The notes below the pieces were generated by a model. The model was not told the origin of the DNA and did no database searches. It was given only the letters and a program-made list of their open reading frames with translations. From a virus: a stretch of DNA of 37,063 nucleotides. Location: positions 1-37,063 of the IMG/VR virus record IMGVR_UViG_3300021952_000015; one strand, given 5' to 3'. Below are positions 36,774 through 37,063 of this stretch, one piece after another (positions within the stretch are counted from its first letter, which is position 1; each line of letters starts with the position of its first letter). A program made the position numbers and the translations under genes.

Positions 36774-37063
36774 CAGCCAAGCACCACCACTCGGTAAGCG
36801 TTAGAAGCAGGTGCCGTGGCAAATACGACGGCGACAGTGTTTACGCCCGTGCGCTGCACATCCACTTCCACGTCGTCGTACTGGCCGCTGTTGGGAAACA
36901 CTCGCACGATCACGTCTCGTGTGTTCAGGTTGTGGGTGATGGTGTAGCTGGTGGCGCTGCCGTCGCCCACGTTGCTGGATACCTTGCGCAGGCGGCCGGA
37001 CCAGTTGGCCAATTTCAGCGGGGTTACGATCCGCGCGTCGTCGGTGCCGGCGTCGGTTTCTGC
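36773..37063 (-). CDS. Tail fibre/structural protein, C-terminal part, truncated by the window edge
   Basis: The frame is open to the last base of the window (codons at 37063 onward read [20 protein letters not shown]), so the start is outside. The end ([53 protein letters not shown]) is a widespread C-terminal module of phage fibres and other structural proteins. A TTG at 37012 would be an artificial start. Probably the distal part of a large virion protein upstream. Confidence 0.8.
   Translation of the reverse strand, partial: AETDAGTDDARIVTPLKLANWSGRLRKVSSNVGDGSATSYTITHNLNTRDVIVRVFPNSGQYDDVEVDVQRTGVNTVAVVFATAPASNAYRVVVLG

Noticed and set aside
1-37063. CRISPR array, insertion sequence or photosynthesis auxiliary gene (psbA, hli, talC)
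   Set aside because: No regularly spaced repeats, transposase or recognisable auxiliary metabolic gene other than thyX was seen.

Overview
The window is part of the genome of a tailed, siphovirus-like bacteriophage (or prophage) of a picocyanobacterium such as Synechococcus or Cyanobium. The host guess rests on the high GC content, a flavin-dependent thymidylate synthase that resembles the cyanobacterial type, and holin-like, tail and small hypothetical proteins of cyanophage type. A large serine recombinase, a small excisionase-like HTH protein beside it and a Bro-N antirepressor-like protein suggest a temperate lifestyle. Terminase, portal and capsid genes are absent, and the last gene runs off the right edge, so the window is a fragment or a permuted piece.

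Layout. (1) 1-2200, minus strand: a possible virion morphogenesis protein, a small unknown gene and a zinc-finger/Bro-N protein, read from a promoter-like element at 2168-2197 through a hairpin-rich leader. (2) 2275-5610, minus strand: a small gene, an AT-rich iteron-like block (candidate origin), a primase-helicase and a ribbon-helix-helix regulator. (3) 5595-15402, mainly plus strand: SF1 and SF2 helicases, thyX (minus), a VRR-NUC nuclease, a RecT-like annealing protein, SSB, a DUF4942 DNA methyltransferase, a DUF6378 protein and an HNH endonuclease. (4) 15433-19612, plus strand: a tightly overlapping array of small genes, many of them tandem paralogues and mosaics, with a 77-bp DNA repeat. 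(5) 19474-23654: a metallophosphoesterase, an excisionase-like HTH protein, the serine recombinase, a Gp157-like operon and a second ribbon-helix-helix protein. (6) 23819-26324: two tandem sigma-70-family factors and small regulatory or unknown genes. (7) 26397-37063, minus strand: lysis genes (endolysin, coiled-coil membrane protein, holin-like protein) and the tail module (tip/receptor-binding protein, tape measure, frameshifted chaperone pair, tail tube, tail terminator, fibre-like proteins).

Two observations stand out. A 30-bp element recurs at seven places in front of replication, recombination and regulatory genes, including the sigma operon, and I found it nowhere in the lysis/tail module. 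It has a GGTGYM-like box, a fixed 18-nt spacer with the core TGCATCCGCATTGC, and a TAKGRT box. The second sigma factor ends in a textbook bacterial sliding-clamp-binding pentapeptide (QLSLF), which suggests clamp-coupled transcription comparable in logic to phage T4 late transcription. Together they suggest a phage-encoded transcription programme with its own promoter/operator class, two sigma factors and two ribbon-helix-helix proteins encoded divergently from the two best copies of the element. Function is inferred from sequence reading alone.
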